Positions 23,258-31,549 of a stretch of 31,831 nucleotides of DNA are shown here, one piece after another. Below the pieces are notes generated by a model. It saw nothing but the letters and a program-made list of their open reading frames with translations, searched no databases and was not told the DNA's origin. How positions within the stretch are numbered: position 1 is the stretch's first letter; every line of letters begins with the position of its first letter. Source of the stretch: C00003060 sp964502635 (GTDB lineage Bacteria > Desulfobacterota > Desulfobacteria > Desulfobacterales > C00003060); the NCBI GenBank assembly GCA_964502635.1, contig CAZCXI010000033.1:1-31831 (forward strand), in the 5' to 3' direction. The position numbers and the translations under genes are program-made.

Positions 23258-25704
23258 CGGATCACGGTCTGGCGGCCGCCGCCCGGCGGGAGTTGGGCCT
23301 TGAATTGTTCCAACACCTTTTGGGCCACGATCTCGTGGATGCCGTTCACCTCAGTATCCGTGAGGCTTCGCTCAAACGATTGGTATGTCAATCTCAATGC
23401 GATGCTCTTCTTGCCATCGGGAACGGGTGGGCCTTCATAGACATCGAAGATCTCGACCCCACCAATGAGCTGTTGGCCGAGGGCCTCTATGAAATTCAGC
23501 ACCCCTTGCGCCTCAACAGGTTCATCTATGATCAAGGCTATGTCCCTCGTGGTAGCCGGAAACTTGGAGATGAGCCTGGCATGCTTTTCCTGTTTCACGC
23601 AAAGAACCAGCCTGTCAAAATTGAGATCAAAGCAATAGGCGGGCTCTTTCAGATCGAAGTTTGTCAAGACAACCGGCGCCAACTTGCCCACTGTGCCGAG
23701 GACCTCGTCGCCAGCATAGACTTGAGCAGCGTGACCCGGCTCGAGATAGGGGAAGTCCCCATTGTTTAGGGAAGCAAACCGCGGGGCTTTGATGTTGAAC
23801 GCAGCACACACCGACTCAACGACCCCCTTGATGTCGTAAAAGTCAACCCTTGTGCCCTGACTATGCCAGGTCCTGTCATGCCGCGCCCCGGTCCAAAGAC
23901 CGGACATCATCTGCACCTCCTCAGGCAGTTCATCAGGTCCCGCTGTAAGAGGGCTCAAAAAGACCTTCCCGATTTCGAAGATTCTCAGGTCCTTGTTTTG
24001 CTGCGTGCTATTTCGAACCATGGTGGCCAGCAGACCGGGAATGAGTGACGTCCTCATGACCGCTTGGTCTTCAGTCAGAGGGTTGAGGAGCGACACCACG
24101 TGCCGTCGGCGATCGCCATTGGGAAGCTGGAGGCTGTCACAGGCGTCCTTATCGACAAAACTGTAGGTGACAATTTCAGAAAACCCGCAGCCTGCAAACA
24201 CCTGCCGGAGCCGGTTCCGGACTTGAAGCTGCTTGTCCTGTGGGCATGCCACCACATGGGATAGAGGCTGGGTGGTGGGAATCTGATCATAACCCTTCAG
24301 CCGGGCCACTTCCTCCATCAAGTCCTCGGGGCGCTTGAGGTCTACACGAAAGGTCGGGGCCGCGACCCTGAGACAATCCCCGTCCACAGGCGCTACGTCC
24401 AGTTCTACAGATTTCAGATACGAGCGAATCTCGTCTTGGCTGATGGCCGTACCAAGCAGTCGGTTGGTCCGCTTGACACTGAGGTCTATCGTCCTTTGCG
24501 GGATGGGTCGGGGATAGTTGTCGATGACTCCCGCCGCAAGCTTTCCGCCTGCCGTTTGGAGCATAAGTTGGGCCGCGCGATCTAGGGCTGTTCGGATCCC
24601 CTCAGGGTCCACGCCCCGCTCAAAGCGGAATGAGGACTCCGTGTTCAAGCCAAGTCTTTTGGCTGTGCGCCGAATGGTGATGGGATCAAAATAGGCGCTT
24701 TCAATGAGCACGGCCCTGGTGTCATCTTCGATTTCAGATTCGAGCCCACCCATGATGCCGGCCAGGGCAACCGGCCCCTTTCCGTCGCAGATCATAAGCA
24801 TATCGGGGCCGAGCGCACGCTGTACGCCGTCCAGAGTTACAAAGGTTTCATCCCCCTGAGCCGTCCTTACCACGATGCGATGTTCATGCAGGCGGTCAAA
24901 ATCGAAGGCATGAAGGGGTTGACCCATCTCCATCAAGACAAAGTTGGTCACATCCACCACATTGTTAATGGAGCGAAGCCCCACGGAGTTCAATCGGTCT
25001 TGAAGCCAGAAAGGGGATGGCCCGATCTTGACATCCAGAACCACCCTTGCGGCATATCGGGGACAGTGTTCAGGGGCGTCGATGGTTACAGACGCGATTT
25101 CCTCCACGGGGGTTTCGCCTGCCGGAAGCGTCACCTCGGGTAATCTCAAGGGTTGTTTGACGATGGCACCTACCTCACGGGCGATGCCGATGACGTTCAG
25201 GCAATCAGAGCGATTGGGTGTGAGGTCAAATTCGATAATGGTATCTGCAAGGCCAAGGGCCACTGCTATCCCGGCACCTGGCACGGCCGTCTCGGGCAGC
25301 AAGAGAATGCCGGAGCTATCCGTTCCCACGGCAAGCTCCGCCTCCGAGCACAACATGCCCTCTGACACCTGCCCACGAACCCGTTCGACTGCGATGCTTT
25401 CTCCTGAAGAAAGTTCGGCCCCGGAGAGTGCCACCGGTACAAGGTCCCCCGCCTTGATGTTTGTCGCTGCGCATACAATGGTCTTGATATCCGTACCCAC
25501 ATCCACCCTGCACACGGACAGTGTGTCTGCGTCGGCATGGGAGGCCATTTCAATGATCCGTCCCGCTACGATGCGGTCCAGATAGGCATAGCGGTCCACT
25601 AGGGCGTCGACCTCCAGGCCTGCCATGGTGAGGGCTTCGGCCAGTTTGGCCACGTCCACGTCGATGGTCACATAATCTTGAAGCCAGCTCAGACTAACTC
25701 TCAT
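23254..25704 (-). CDS. pheT: Phenylalanyl-tRNA synthetase beta subunit
   Basis: An 816-residue subunit of the alpha2-beta2 enzyme charging tRNAPhe. Order of domains: N-terminal strand (MRVSLSWLQDYV), EMAP-like tRNA-binding domain (about 40-150), B3/B4 editing domain (about 210-380), and B5 domain (about 400-475). The catalytic-like core contains NPLTEDQAVMRTSLIPGLL. The C-terminal FDX-ACB anticodon domain contains FPATTRDIALIID. Length is normal. It starts 6 bp after the pheS stop and overlaps ihfA by 4 bp. Confidence 0.96.
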   Translation of the reverse strand: MRVSLSWLQDYVTIDVDVAKLAEALTMAGLEVDALVDRYAYLDRIVAGRIIEMASHADADTLSVCRVDVGTDIKTIVCAATNIKAGDLVPVALSGAELSSGESIAVERVRGQVSEGMLCSEAELAVGTDSSGILLLPETAVPGAGIAVALGLADTIIEFDLTPNRSDCLNVIGIAREVGAIVKQPLRLPEVTLPAGETPVEEIASVTIDAPEHCPRYAARVVLDVKIGPSPFWLQDRLNSVGLRSINNVVDVTNFVLMEMGQPLHAFDFDRLHEHRIVVRTAQGDETFVTLDGVQRALGPDMLMICDGKGPVALAGIMGGLESEIEDDTRAVLIESAYFDPITIRRTAKRLGLNTESSFRFERGVDPEGIRTALDRAAQLMLQTAGGKLAAGVIDNYPRPIPQRTIDLSVKRTNRLLGTAISQDEIRSYLKSVELDVAPVDGDCLRVAAPTFRVDLKRPEDLMEEVARLKGYDQIPTTQPLSHVVACPQDKQLQVRNRLRQVFAGCGFSEIVTYSFVDKDACDSLQLPNGDRRRHVVSLLNPLTEDQAVMRTSLIPGLLATMVRNSTQQNKDLRIFEIGKVFLSPLTAGPDELPEEVQMMSGLWTGARHDRTWHSQGTRVDFYDIKGVVESVCAAFNIKAPRFASLNNGDFPYLEPGHAAQVYAGDEVLGTVGKLAPVVLTNFDLKEPAYCFDLNFDRLVLCVKQEKHARLISKFPATTRDIALIIDEPVEAQGVLNFIEALGQQLIGGVEIFDVYEGPPVPDGKKSIALRLTYQSFERSLTDTEVNGIHEIVAQKVLEQFKAQLPPGGGRQTVIR

Positions 25705-25710
25705 TCGTTC

Positions 25711-26736
25711 CTAGAATTGTGCGAGAAATCTGATATCATTTTCATAGAACTTCCGGATATCGTCAATGCCGTACTTAAGCATGGCGATACGCTCGATCCC
25801 CATCCCAAAGGCAAAACCCGTGTACCGGTCTGTATCATAGCCTACCATCTCAAAGACGGCCGGATGGACCATGCCGGCGCCCAGAACCTCCAGCCAGCCG
25901 GTACGGGAGCAAACCCGGCAGCCTGCACCCCTGCAAATCACACACCGAATATCCACCTCGGCGCTCGGCTCCGTGAAGGGGAAAAAGCTGGGACGGAAAC
26001 GCAAGCTCGTTTCTTTATCAAACATCTCATGAACAAAGGTGGTGAGAATGCCCTTCAGGTTGCCCAGGGAAATATTTTCTTCCACCATCAATCCCTCGAC
26101 CTGGTGGAACATGGGGGTGTGGGAAACATCCGAATCAACGCGATAGGCCTTGCCGGGGGCGATGATTCGCACGGGCGGTGATTGCCTCTCCATGACCCGA
26201 ACCTGGATCGGGGAGGTGTGTGTTCGCAAAACGATATTGTCAGAGATATAAAAGGTGTCTTGCATATCACGGGCAGGATGGTCTTTAGGGATGTTCAGGG
26301 CTTCAAAGTTGTAATAGTCCAGCTCCACATCAGGACCTTCCACGACTTGAAAACCAAGGCCGCGGAAGATCTCGCAAATGGACTGCGTTATTTGAGTGAT
26401 AGGATGGAGGCGCCCTCCGCCGACAGGTCGTCCAGGCAATGTTACATCGGGGGCCCCCACTGGCCTTTTCCTATCCAGTTCGAATCTTTCGATAGCTTCC
26501 TTGAAGGCGCCCTCAAGTCTTGTCTTGACCTCGTTCGCAAGGCGGCCGACCTCGGGCCGCTCTGCAGGGGGCAAAGTCGACATCTTCCGCAAGCATTGTG
26601 TCACGGCTCCCTTACGTCCCAGGTACCGAGTCCGCAAAGCATGTATCCCTTGCAGGTCACCGGCTGCCCCCAGCAGCTTTAAGGCTTCCTGTTGTGACTT
26701 CTCCAGTTGTTCCTTCATTTTGCTATAGGAGCCCAT
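25711..26736 (-). CDS. pheS: Phenylalanyl-tRNA synthetase alpha subunit
   Basis: The catalytic subunit (341 residues). An N-terminal coiled coil (about 1-90) is followed by the class II core: GGRLHPITQ, EGPDVELDYYNFEALNIPKDHPARD, RTHTSPIQVR, and the motif 2 region GKAYRVDSDVSHTPMFHQVEG. The motif 3 segment is FAFGMGIERIAML. A CVICRGAGCRVCSRTGW stretch carries four cysteines, as in many bacterial PheS proteins. The start ATG 26736 has only a weak ribosome binding site, and ATG 26718 is an alternative. It sits between rplT and pheT as usual. Confidence 0.96.
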   Translation of the reverse strand: MGSYSKMKEQLEKSQQEALKLLGAAGDLQGIHALRTRYLGRKGAVTQCLRKMSTLPPAERPEVGRLANEVKTRLEGAFKEAIERFELDRKRPVGAPDVTLPGRPVGGGRLHPITQITQSICEIFRGLGFQVVEGPDVELDYYNFEALNIPKDHPARDMQDTFYISDNIVLRTHTSPIQVRVMERQSPPVRIIAPGKAYRVDSDVSHTPMFHQVEGLMVEENISLGNLKGILTTFVHEMFDKETSLRFRPSFFPFTEPSAEVDIRCVICRGAGCRVCSRTGWLEVLGAGMVHPAVFEMVGYDTDRYTGFAFGMGIERIAMLKYGIDDIRKFYENDIRFLAQF

Positions 26737-26796
26737 GTCCCGTGGGTGTGATCATGTTTCTGCAGCCATGCCGACAAATGGCCTCGCTCCCGCGGT

Positions 26797-27150
26797 TTAC
26801 GACACAGCACCTGCCGCAATGCTCGCCAGTTGGGAGAATGCCTTGGGATCTGAAACGGCGAGCTCCGCCAGTATCTTTCGATCGATTTCCACCTTGGCCC
26901 GTTTCAGTCCACCCATGAAGCGACTGTACGACAGATTGTTGAGGCGTGCCGCGGCATTGATCCGGACGATCCACAGTTTCCTGAAGTCTCGCTTTCGGGT
27001 CCTTCGATCCCTGTATGCATACTGAAGGGCCTTGTCTACGGCATCGGCCGCTGTGCGATATAGCTTGCTGCGTCCTCCACGGTAACACTTGGCAAGCTTG
27101 AGTATCTTGTTTCGCCGCCTTCTGGCTTTAAATCCTCTTTTGACTCGCAT
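26797..27150 (-). CDS. rplT: Ribosomal protein bL20
   Basis: A 117-residue large-subunit protein needed for early 50S assembly. It has the basic N-terminal tail (VKRGFKARRRRNKILKLAK), the YRTAADAVDKALQYAYRDRR core and WIVRINAAARLNNLSYSRF. A GGGAGG ribosome binding site lies just upstream. In model bacteria bL20 represses its own operon through the rpmI leader, and the long spacer before rpmI could serve that role here. Confidence 0.97.
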   Translation of the reverse strand: MRVKRGFKARRRRNKILKLAKCYRGGRSKLYRTAADAVDKALQYAYRDRRTRKRDFRKLWIVRINAAARLNNLSYSRFMGGLKRAKVEIDRKILAELAVSDPKAFSQLASIAAGAVS

Positions 27151-27197
27151 GTATCGTCCTCCCTACCTGGCATGGTCATCCACGTTCGACTCCCAAA

Positions 27198-27395
27198 TCA
27201 CGCATAAGGAATCAGGCGTTTCACCATAGCGGTGTTGGTTTTGTCCACCATATGCGACTTTCGCAGCACCCGCTTTCTTTTTGTGGTCTTCTTAGTCAAA
27301 ATATGGTTTGCGTTTGATTTTGAATAGGCTATTTTCCCTGTCCCGGTAACTTTAAAGCGCTTGGCCGCGCCTCGGTTTGTCTTGATCTTTGGCAT
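27198..27395 (-). CDS. rpmI: Ribosomal protein bL35
   Basis: A 65-residue large-subunit protein. The start MPKIKTNRGAAKRFKVTGTG is diagnostic, followed by the basic ILTKKTTKRKRVLRKS region. ATG 27395 has GGAG about 9 nt upstream. A longer open frame to 27494 exists only because the spacer lacks stops. It lies 47 bp before rplT. Confidence 0.96.
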   Translation of the reverse strand: MPKIKTNRGAAKRFKVTGTGKIAYSKSNANHILTKKTTKRKRVLRKSHMVDKTNTAMVKRLIPYA

Positions 27396-27686
27396 TATGT
27401 TTCTCTCCTGTTCTATGAAATTTGGCTCCAGGCGGTCCGACACGACACAACGCCTACCCTCCAGCCTCTGCCCAAGAGGGGCCCCAAACGGCAAGGGAGC
27501 CGACCACCTTCAGGCGAAGCAGACAAATATCCCCTGGGCCGTTCCCTAACATGTTTCTCGCCGACGAAACCATCAAGTCTGCCGACGCATCAAGACTCCT
27601 TTTAGAGAAAGTGAAAAGGGGCCCAAGTTACAACCCCTTCAAACCTGTCGGCTGGTTCTTGAAATGCAAAGAGGAATGCTAGGGAG
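27396..27686 (-). promoter_or_regulatory. Long infC-rpmI spacer, possible regulatory leader
   Basis: A spacer of 291 nt inside the operon holds no gene on the coding strand. It has several G/C-rich self-complementary tracts (for example a GGGGCCCC centre near 27480). In enterobacteria the corresponding leader carries the bL20 autoregulatory sites. I cannot show that fold here. A separate promoter for rpmI-rplT is also possible. Confidence 0.35.
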
Positions 27687-28193
27687 TCATTTCGGGGCAA
27701 GCACCATAAACATGCGGCGGCCTTCTCGCCTCATTGCTTGCTCCACATTGGCGATGTCCGCCGTCAATTCAGCGACTCGTTCTAGGACAGCCGATCCAAG
27801 CCCCTTGTAAGCCATTTCCCTTCCCCTGAACATGAGCGACACCTTCACCTTATCCCGACGTTCCAAGAACTGTCGGATATGGCGCAGCTTCACCTGCAGG
27901 TCATGCTCGCCGGTCATGGGACGGATTTTTATTTCTTTGACTTGATAACCTGACTGCCGTCTCTTGGCCTCTTGAAGCTTTTTGTTTTGTTGGTATTTGT
28001 ACCGGCCATAATCCATAACCCGGCAAACCGGCGGGTTGACGTTGGGGGATACCTCAACCAGATCCAGCCCGTCAGCTTCTGCTGTTTCCAGTGCCTCCCT
28101 CAGGGGCACAACCCCGACCTGATTCCCCTCAGCATCTATCAACCGCACCTCTTTTGCCCGAATCCTTCGGTTTACATTAGTACGTCTAGCTAT
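27687..28193 (-). CDS. infC: Translation initiation factor IF-3
   Basis: IF-3 (168 residues from this start) keeps 30S subunits free and polices start codons. The N-domain has RRIRAKEVRLIDAEGNQVG and LVEVSPNVNPPVCRVMDYGRY. A basic linker (KYQQNKKLQEAKRR) leads to the C-domain (KEIKIRP, then HDLQVKLRHIRQFLERRDKV). The Shine-Dalgarno AAGGAGGTGA (28208-28199) is a ten-base perfect anti-16S match. It lies too close to the GTG at 28202, which it overlaps. The codon 8 nt after GGAGG is ATA at 28193. IF-3 genes are known for non-AUG starts such as AUU, so ATA is preferred here. Confidence 0.9.
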   Translation of the reverse strand: MARRTNVNRRIRAKEVRLIDAEGNQVGVVPLREALETAEADGLDLVEVSPNVNPPVCRVMDYGRYKYQQNKKLQEAKRRQSGYQVKEIKIRPMTGEHDLQVKLRHIRQFLERRDKVKVSLMFRGREMAYKGLGSAVLERVAELTADIANVEQAMRREGRRMFMVLAPK

Positions 28194-28316
28194 ACGCTTC
28201 ACCTCCTTGATGCTTTATGGATGGAGTTCATCCATCATCAGTTTCTTGGCGCAAAGTCACCCGCGACAGACTGAGAACATTCACTGTGTCTTCCCTGACA
28301 TGCTTGACGATCATCC

Positions 28317-28370
28317 GCGAACCGCAAGAGCAAGCGCATTCCCCATAGCTTGCTACAGGGAGCTTCAATT
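28317..28370 (+). repeat. Hybrid remnant of the hairpin repeat, copy D
   Basis: The left half matches the first dyad of copy A (GAACCGCAAGAG, then GCGCATTCCCC). The right half matches the second dyad (GCTACAGGGA, then CTTCAAT). They are joined at the TAGCTTGCT centre common to both. It looks like the product of recombination or slippage between the two dyads. It sits in the thrS-infC spacer. Confidence 0.55.
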
Positions 28371-28425
28371 GAACGGCTGAGACCTTACTACAAATTCATG
28401 GCCCTATACAATCATTTTTAGTCCT

Positions 28426-30297
28426 CTAACCCACGAAGATAGGCCGCCTGGAAAGATGTCGTGGCAAGGGAAGATCCAAAAACGGTTTGCCTTCCATCCG
28501 AGGCTTGATGTCCGCGAGAAGTTCAGACAGTTGCATCTTCTTCTGAACGCCGTCTCTGGTTCGAACGTTGAGACACCTGTCAGCGACTTCCTTTGCTCCC
28601 AGCACCACGATATAGGGGATCCATTCCCTTTCCGCCCCCCTTATCTTGCGTCCCATACTCATATCTCGATCGTCATAGTCGATGCGATAGGGGATCTTTG
28701 CCAAGACTTCCCGGCATGCCTCGCCAAATTTTTCAGACACCGGGATAATACGCAACTGCACAGGGGCCAGCCAGAAAGGAAATTGGGCCTTTTGCCCTTG
28801 TTTCATGCGCATGGCCTGGGACTCGAGTACGGCATAAAGCACCCTGTCGATAGAGCCCGAGATAGATGCGTGTAAAAGGAGTGGATGCTGTTTTTCTCCA
28901 TTGTGATCCACGTAAGTTATGTCAAACCGCTGAGCGTTTTCAACGTCTATTTGCACGGTTGACAGGCAGGCTGCTTTATCGAGGGCGTCAATAAAATTAA
29001 ATTCCAATTTTGCCACAAAGTAAAAAAAACGTTCATCCCACAGTTCAATCAGCGCGGGTCTGCCACAGCGCGAGACAATCTCTTCAACAAAGGGCTTGTT
29101 TTTTTCCGCAAAATCTCGAACCAACCTGATGGCCACCTCAAATTCAAGGCCGAAGGCTTGCATGCATTGAATGGCCAGATCGGCCTGGCGGACAAATTCT
29201 TCTTTGGCCTGCGTCATGTCCTTAGCCAAGGTGTGCAGGTCCGGCATGGTGAACGTGCGCAGGCGCTTTAGGCCGGCCAGCTCTCCAGATTGTTCCCTCC
29301 TGAACGAATAATGGGTTAACTCGTATAATTTGGATGGCAGGTGGTGATGAGAAATTTGCATGTCATGCTGAATGAGGTATTGGCCAAAACAGGCCGCAAA
29401 ACGTAAGAAATACTCCTTCTCGTCAGAAAGGACCACATATTGCCGAGCCGGGAACCGCTGCAGGTAGAGGTTGAGCTTGGGATGCTGATAGTCGTACATG
29501 ATCGGGGTTTCCACCTGCATGCCGCCGTGCTGGGTGACCAGGCTGCTCACATAGGTCTCGGCCAGCCGCTTGATGAGCTGACCCTTCGGATACCAGCGAA
29601 GATTTCCCTGGTCCGAGCCCGGCTCATAGTCCACCAGCTCCATACGACGCATCAACTCAATATGCGGTGGGGATTGCTCAGAAACTCGGCTTCCGGATTT
29701 TTCGTACCGGAACAGCCGCTGCAGATTCGACCGACTTGTAAAAGCAAAATCTTCTGCCCCAACCTCCTCGCCCCCCGGCGTCATGACGATCCAGTGGGAC
29801 TCCAAGGTCTTTTCTGCCCTGACCGCTTGGGACTCTTCAGCCTCGTCAGTCGTTTCCGCGCGTCCGGACGGTGTGATTGTCTTGGCCAACTCGGACAAAG
29901 GATGGCCTTTACATGAGATCTGAAACGCCTTGTAGTAGCCGAAGGGCGCACGCATGATCTTGAAATGGTTGTCTCTTTGGAGCCGGGAGCAGATTTCATC
30001 CAAGAGTGTTACAGCAACCCGTGGGGAACTCAGTGCGCTTGAAAGATGGGCATAGGGGTAGACGACCAGGTTGTTCGTACTTACCTGTGATGCAAGGGAG
30101 ACCACCTCTTTGGCCACCTGATCAGCGACCGAACCGACATCGGCGTCATCGCCCTTCTCAGCCGCTATAAAGACGACCAGGGCTTCACCGACTTCGCCCT
30201 CAGAGCTTGTCTTTTCGAGGTCGCTGGTCAAGGCCACTGCGGTTTTGCCTGTGACGTGAAAGGAAAACCTGTCTGCATGTATCAGAAGAATGCGCAT
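28426..30297 (-). CDS. thrS: Threonyl-tRNA synthetase, archaeal type
   Basis: A 623-residue enzyme that charges tRNAThr. Residues 1-140 are not the bacterial TGS plus editing domains but the archaeal D-Tyr-deacylase-like editing domain (MRILLIHADRFSFHV, YPYAHLSSA with His84, APFGYYKAF with Lys123, CKGHPLSELAKTI). The class II core keeps the three zinc ligands at about Cys303, His355 and His476, with motif 2 in THYSFRREQSGEL and motif 3 in GSIDRVLYAVLE. The anticodon domain (about 505-600) has FWLAPVQLRIIPV. ATG 30297 matches the archaeal N-terminus exactly, and the TTG at 30339 is not needed. It occupies the normal bacterial thrS slot before infC. Confidence 0.93.
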   Translation of the reverse strand: MRILLIHADRFSFHVTGKTAVALTSDLEKTSSEGEVGEALVVFIAAEKGDDADVGSVADQVAKEVVSLASQVSTNNLVVYPYAHLSSALSSPRVAVTLLDEICSRLQRDNHFKIMRAPFGYYKAFQISCKGHPLSELAKTITPSGRAETTDEAEESQAVRAEKTLESHWIVMTPGGEEVGAEDFAFTSRSNLQRLFRYEKSGSRVSEQSPPHIELMRRMELVDYEPGSDQGNLRWYPKGQLIKRLAETYVSSLVTQHGGMQVETPIMYDYQHPKLNLYLQRFPARQYVVLSDEKEYFLRFAACFGQYLIQHDMQISHHHLPSKLYELTHYSFRREQSGELAGLKRLRTFTMPDLHTLAKDMTQAKEEFVRQADLAIQCMQAFGLEFEVAIRLVRDFAEKNKPFVEEIVSRCGRPALIELWDERFFYFVAKLEFNFIDALDKAACLSTVQIDVENAQRFDITYVDHNGEKQHPLLLHASISGSIDRVLYAVLESQAMRMKQGQKAQFPFWLAPVQLRIIPVSEKFGEACREVLAKIPYRIDYDDRDMSMGRKIRGAEREWIPYIVVLGAKEVADRCLNVRTRDGVQKKMQLSELLADIKPRMEGKPFLDLPLPRHLSRRPIFVG

Positions 30298-30321
30298 TTC
30301 ATCGTTGCTCGGAAGCCTGCC

Positions 30322-30373
30322 GGCATCTAAAAAGCACAAAGGGCATCTGACCGTATGTTCCCCAGATGCCCTT
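30322..30373 (-). promoter_or_regulatory. thrS leader: terminator-like hairpin with alternative pairing
   Basis: On the minus strand, AAGGGCATCTG (30373-30363) pairs perfectly with CAGATGCCCTT (30349-30339), and TGTGCTTTTT follows. Further on, AGATGCC (30328-30322) can pair with the GGCATCT inside the first arm instead. The two folds exclude each other, as in an attenuator. No T-box consensus is visible. A 19-codon frame (30446-30387) ends just before the hairpin but has only one Thr codon. Confidence 0.5.
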
Positions 30374-30524
30374 CTGATCTTGATCCTTAGAACATAACCT
30401 GGAAACGATCCTTACCAAATGTTGCGTCGTGCTTTGAGAGTGCCATGGACCAGGGTGCTTCAAGTTGAAGCCCGCGGTCTGTCAGGGTATATACTATCTA
30501 TTGGGACTACGTGACACATGTTTT

Positions 30525-30842
30525 TGACAGACTCGAAAAAAGTGTTTTGCAAACGATATTGAGCATTTTGGACGAAACGCACTTGAGATATTGAAGGTCC
30601 CTGTAGCAAGCTACAGGGAATCTTCGACCGTAAGGAACGCTGACTGTTTTAGATACGCTCGCTAACCCCGCAGCAAGCTACGGGGAATGCGCTCGCTTTT
30701 TCGGTTCAGCGTTAAAAAATGTCCCGACTGGTCGGGATTTGAGGGCGTTAGCCCAAGCCTTCATCCCAATACATCGGGAAACGTCTTGAGGGCCTCCAAA
30801 ATGTTCACGGAGCGAATAAAATCGACTTTTTACAAAATCGTC
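30525..30842 (-). mobile_element. Hairpin-rich MITE-like element, copy B
   Basis: About 318 bp matching, in reverse orientation, the element at 31550-31831. Its ends contain related inverted repeats: GACTCGAAAAAAGTGTTTTG at the left and, read backwards, GTAAAAAGTCGATTTT at the right. Inside are dyads at 30598-30619, 30666-30685 (TAGCTTGCT family) and 30722-30737 (TCCCGAC/GTCGGGA). It lies between the thrS upstream region and hxlB. It carries about 50 bp around the 30598 dyad that copy C lacks. No coding capacity. Confidence 0.7.
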
Positions 30843-30977
30843 ATTTTTTAAGATACAAAGATATGAAAGCAAAGTCAAGACTAAGTTTCTTCGTGCGTCC
30901 GCGTGTATCCGATTGACTATAGGGCATTTTTCCTATACCTTGCCTCCTGGATAAGACATGGCCGACAGGATGAGCTG

Positions 30978-31535
30978 ATGAACGTTCCAGAACTTTTGGA
31001 AACCGTTTTTGACGAAAGCCGGGACCTCCTTAAAGCGGTGCCGGGAGACCTTGTGGAACGTTTCATAAAGGGACTTGACCACGCGGATCGAATCTTTTGT
31101 GGCGCCCAGGGCAGGTCGGGTTATGTCTTGCGCTGTTTTTGCATGCGGTTGATGCACTTGGGGTATCGAGCCTTCTTCGTGGGTGAGACCATCACCCCTA
31201 GAATCGCAAAGGCCGATATCCTCGTGGTTCTTTCGGGTTCGGGCCAAACCGCCTTGACGTACGAGTTGCTCAAAGTGGGACAGCAGCAAGGGGCCTTAAC
31301 CTGTGGCATGATAGGGGTTGAAGATTCCCCCATCGGCAGGGCTCTCGATTTGAAGGTTTGCCTTCCAGGGGGATCAAAGAGGGGCTACCCGAACGCTGCG
31401 TGGTCCGTGCAACCCCCAGGGTCTTTGTTCGAGCAAGCCGCCTTTGTCATGTTGGAAACGATGGCGCTGGCGTTGTACCAGATGCAGGGAAGTGATGGTC
31501 GGGCACTACTTGAACGCCATACGAATCTGGAGTGA
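30978..31535 (+). CDS. hxlB: 6-phospho-3-hexuloisomerase
   Basis: A 185-residue SIS-domain isomerase that interconverts hexulose-6-phosphate and fructose-6-phosphate in the ribulose monophosphate pathway. That pathway is used for formaldehyde fixation or, in reverse, for making pentose. Family marks are FCGAQGRSGYVLRCFCMRLMHLG, VGETITPRIAKADILVVLSGSGQT, QPPGSLFEQAAF and the C-terminal RHTNLE, which matches the catalytic-region His plus NLE ending. ATG 30978 with AGGA about 7 nt upstream gives the family length, and an upstream GTG at 30903 would add 25 residues. The partner synthase hxlA is not adjacent. Inverted MITE-like copies lie on both sides. Confidence 0.88.
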   Translation: MNVPELLETVFDESRDLLKAVPGDLVERFIKGLDHADRIFCGAQGRSGYVLRCFCMRLMHLGYRAFFVGETITPRIAKADILVVLSGSGQTALTYELLKVGQQQGALTCGMIGVEDSPIGRALDLKVCLPGGSKRGYPNAAWSVQPPGSLFEQAAFVMLETMALALYQMQGSDGRALLERHTNLE

Positions 31536-31549
31536 TTTTTCCCCTTCAT

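Noticed and set aside
27551..27682. 43-codon plus-strand frame in the infC-rpmI spacer
   Set aside because: The composition looks protein-like, but there is no ribosome binding site and it is antisense to an operon spacer. It is mentioned only as context.
30298..30520. T-box riboswitch upstream of thrS
   Set aside because: No match to the T-box core (AGGGUGGNACCGCG) was found on the coding strand. Only the simple terminator-like hairpin is supported.
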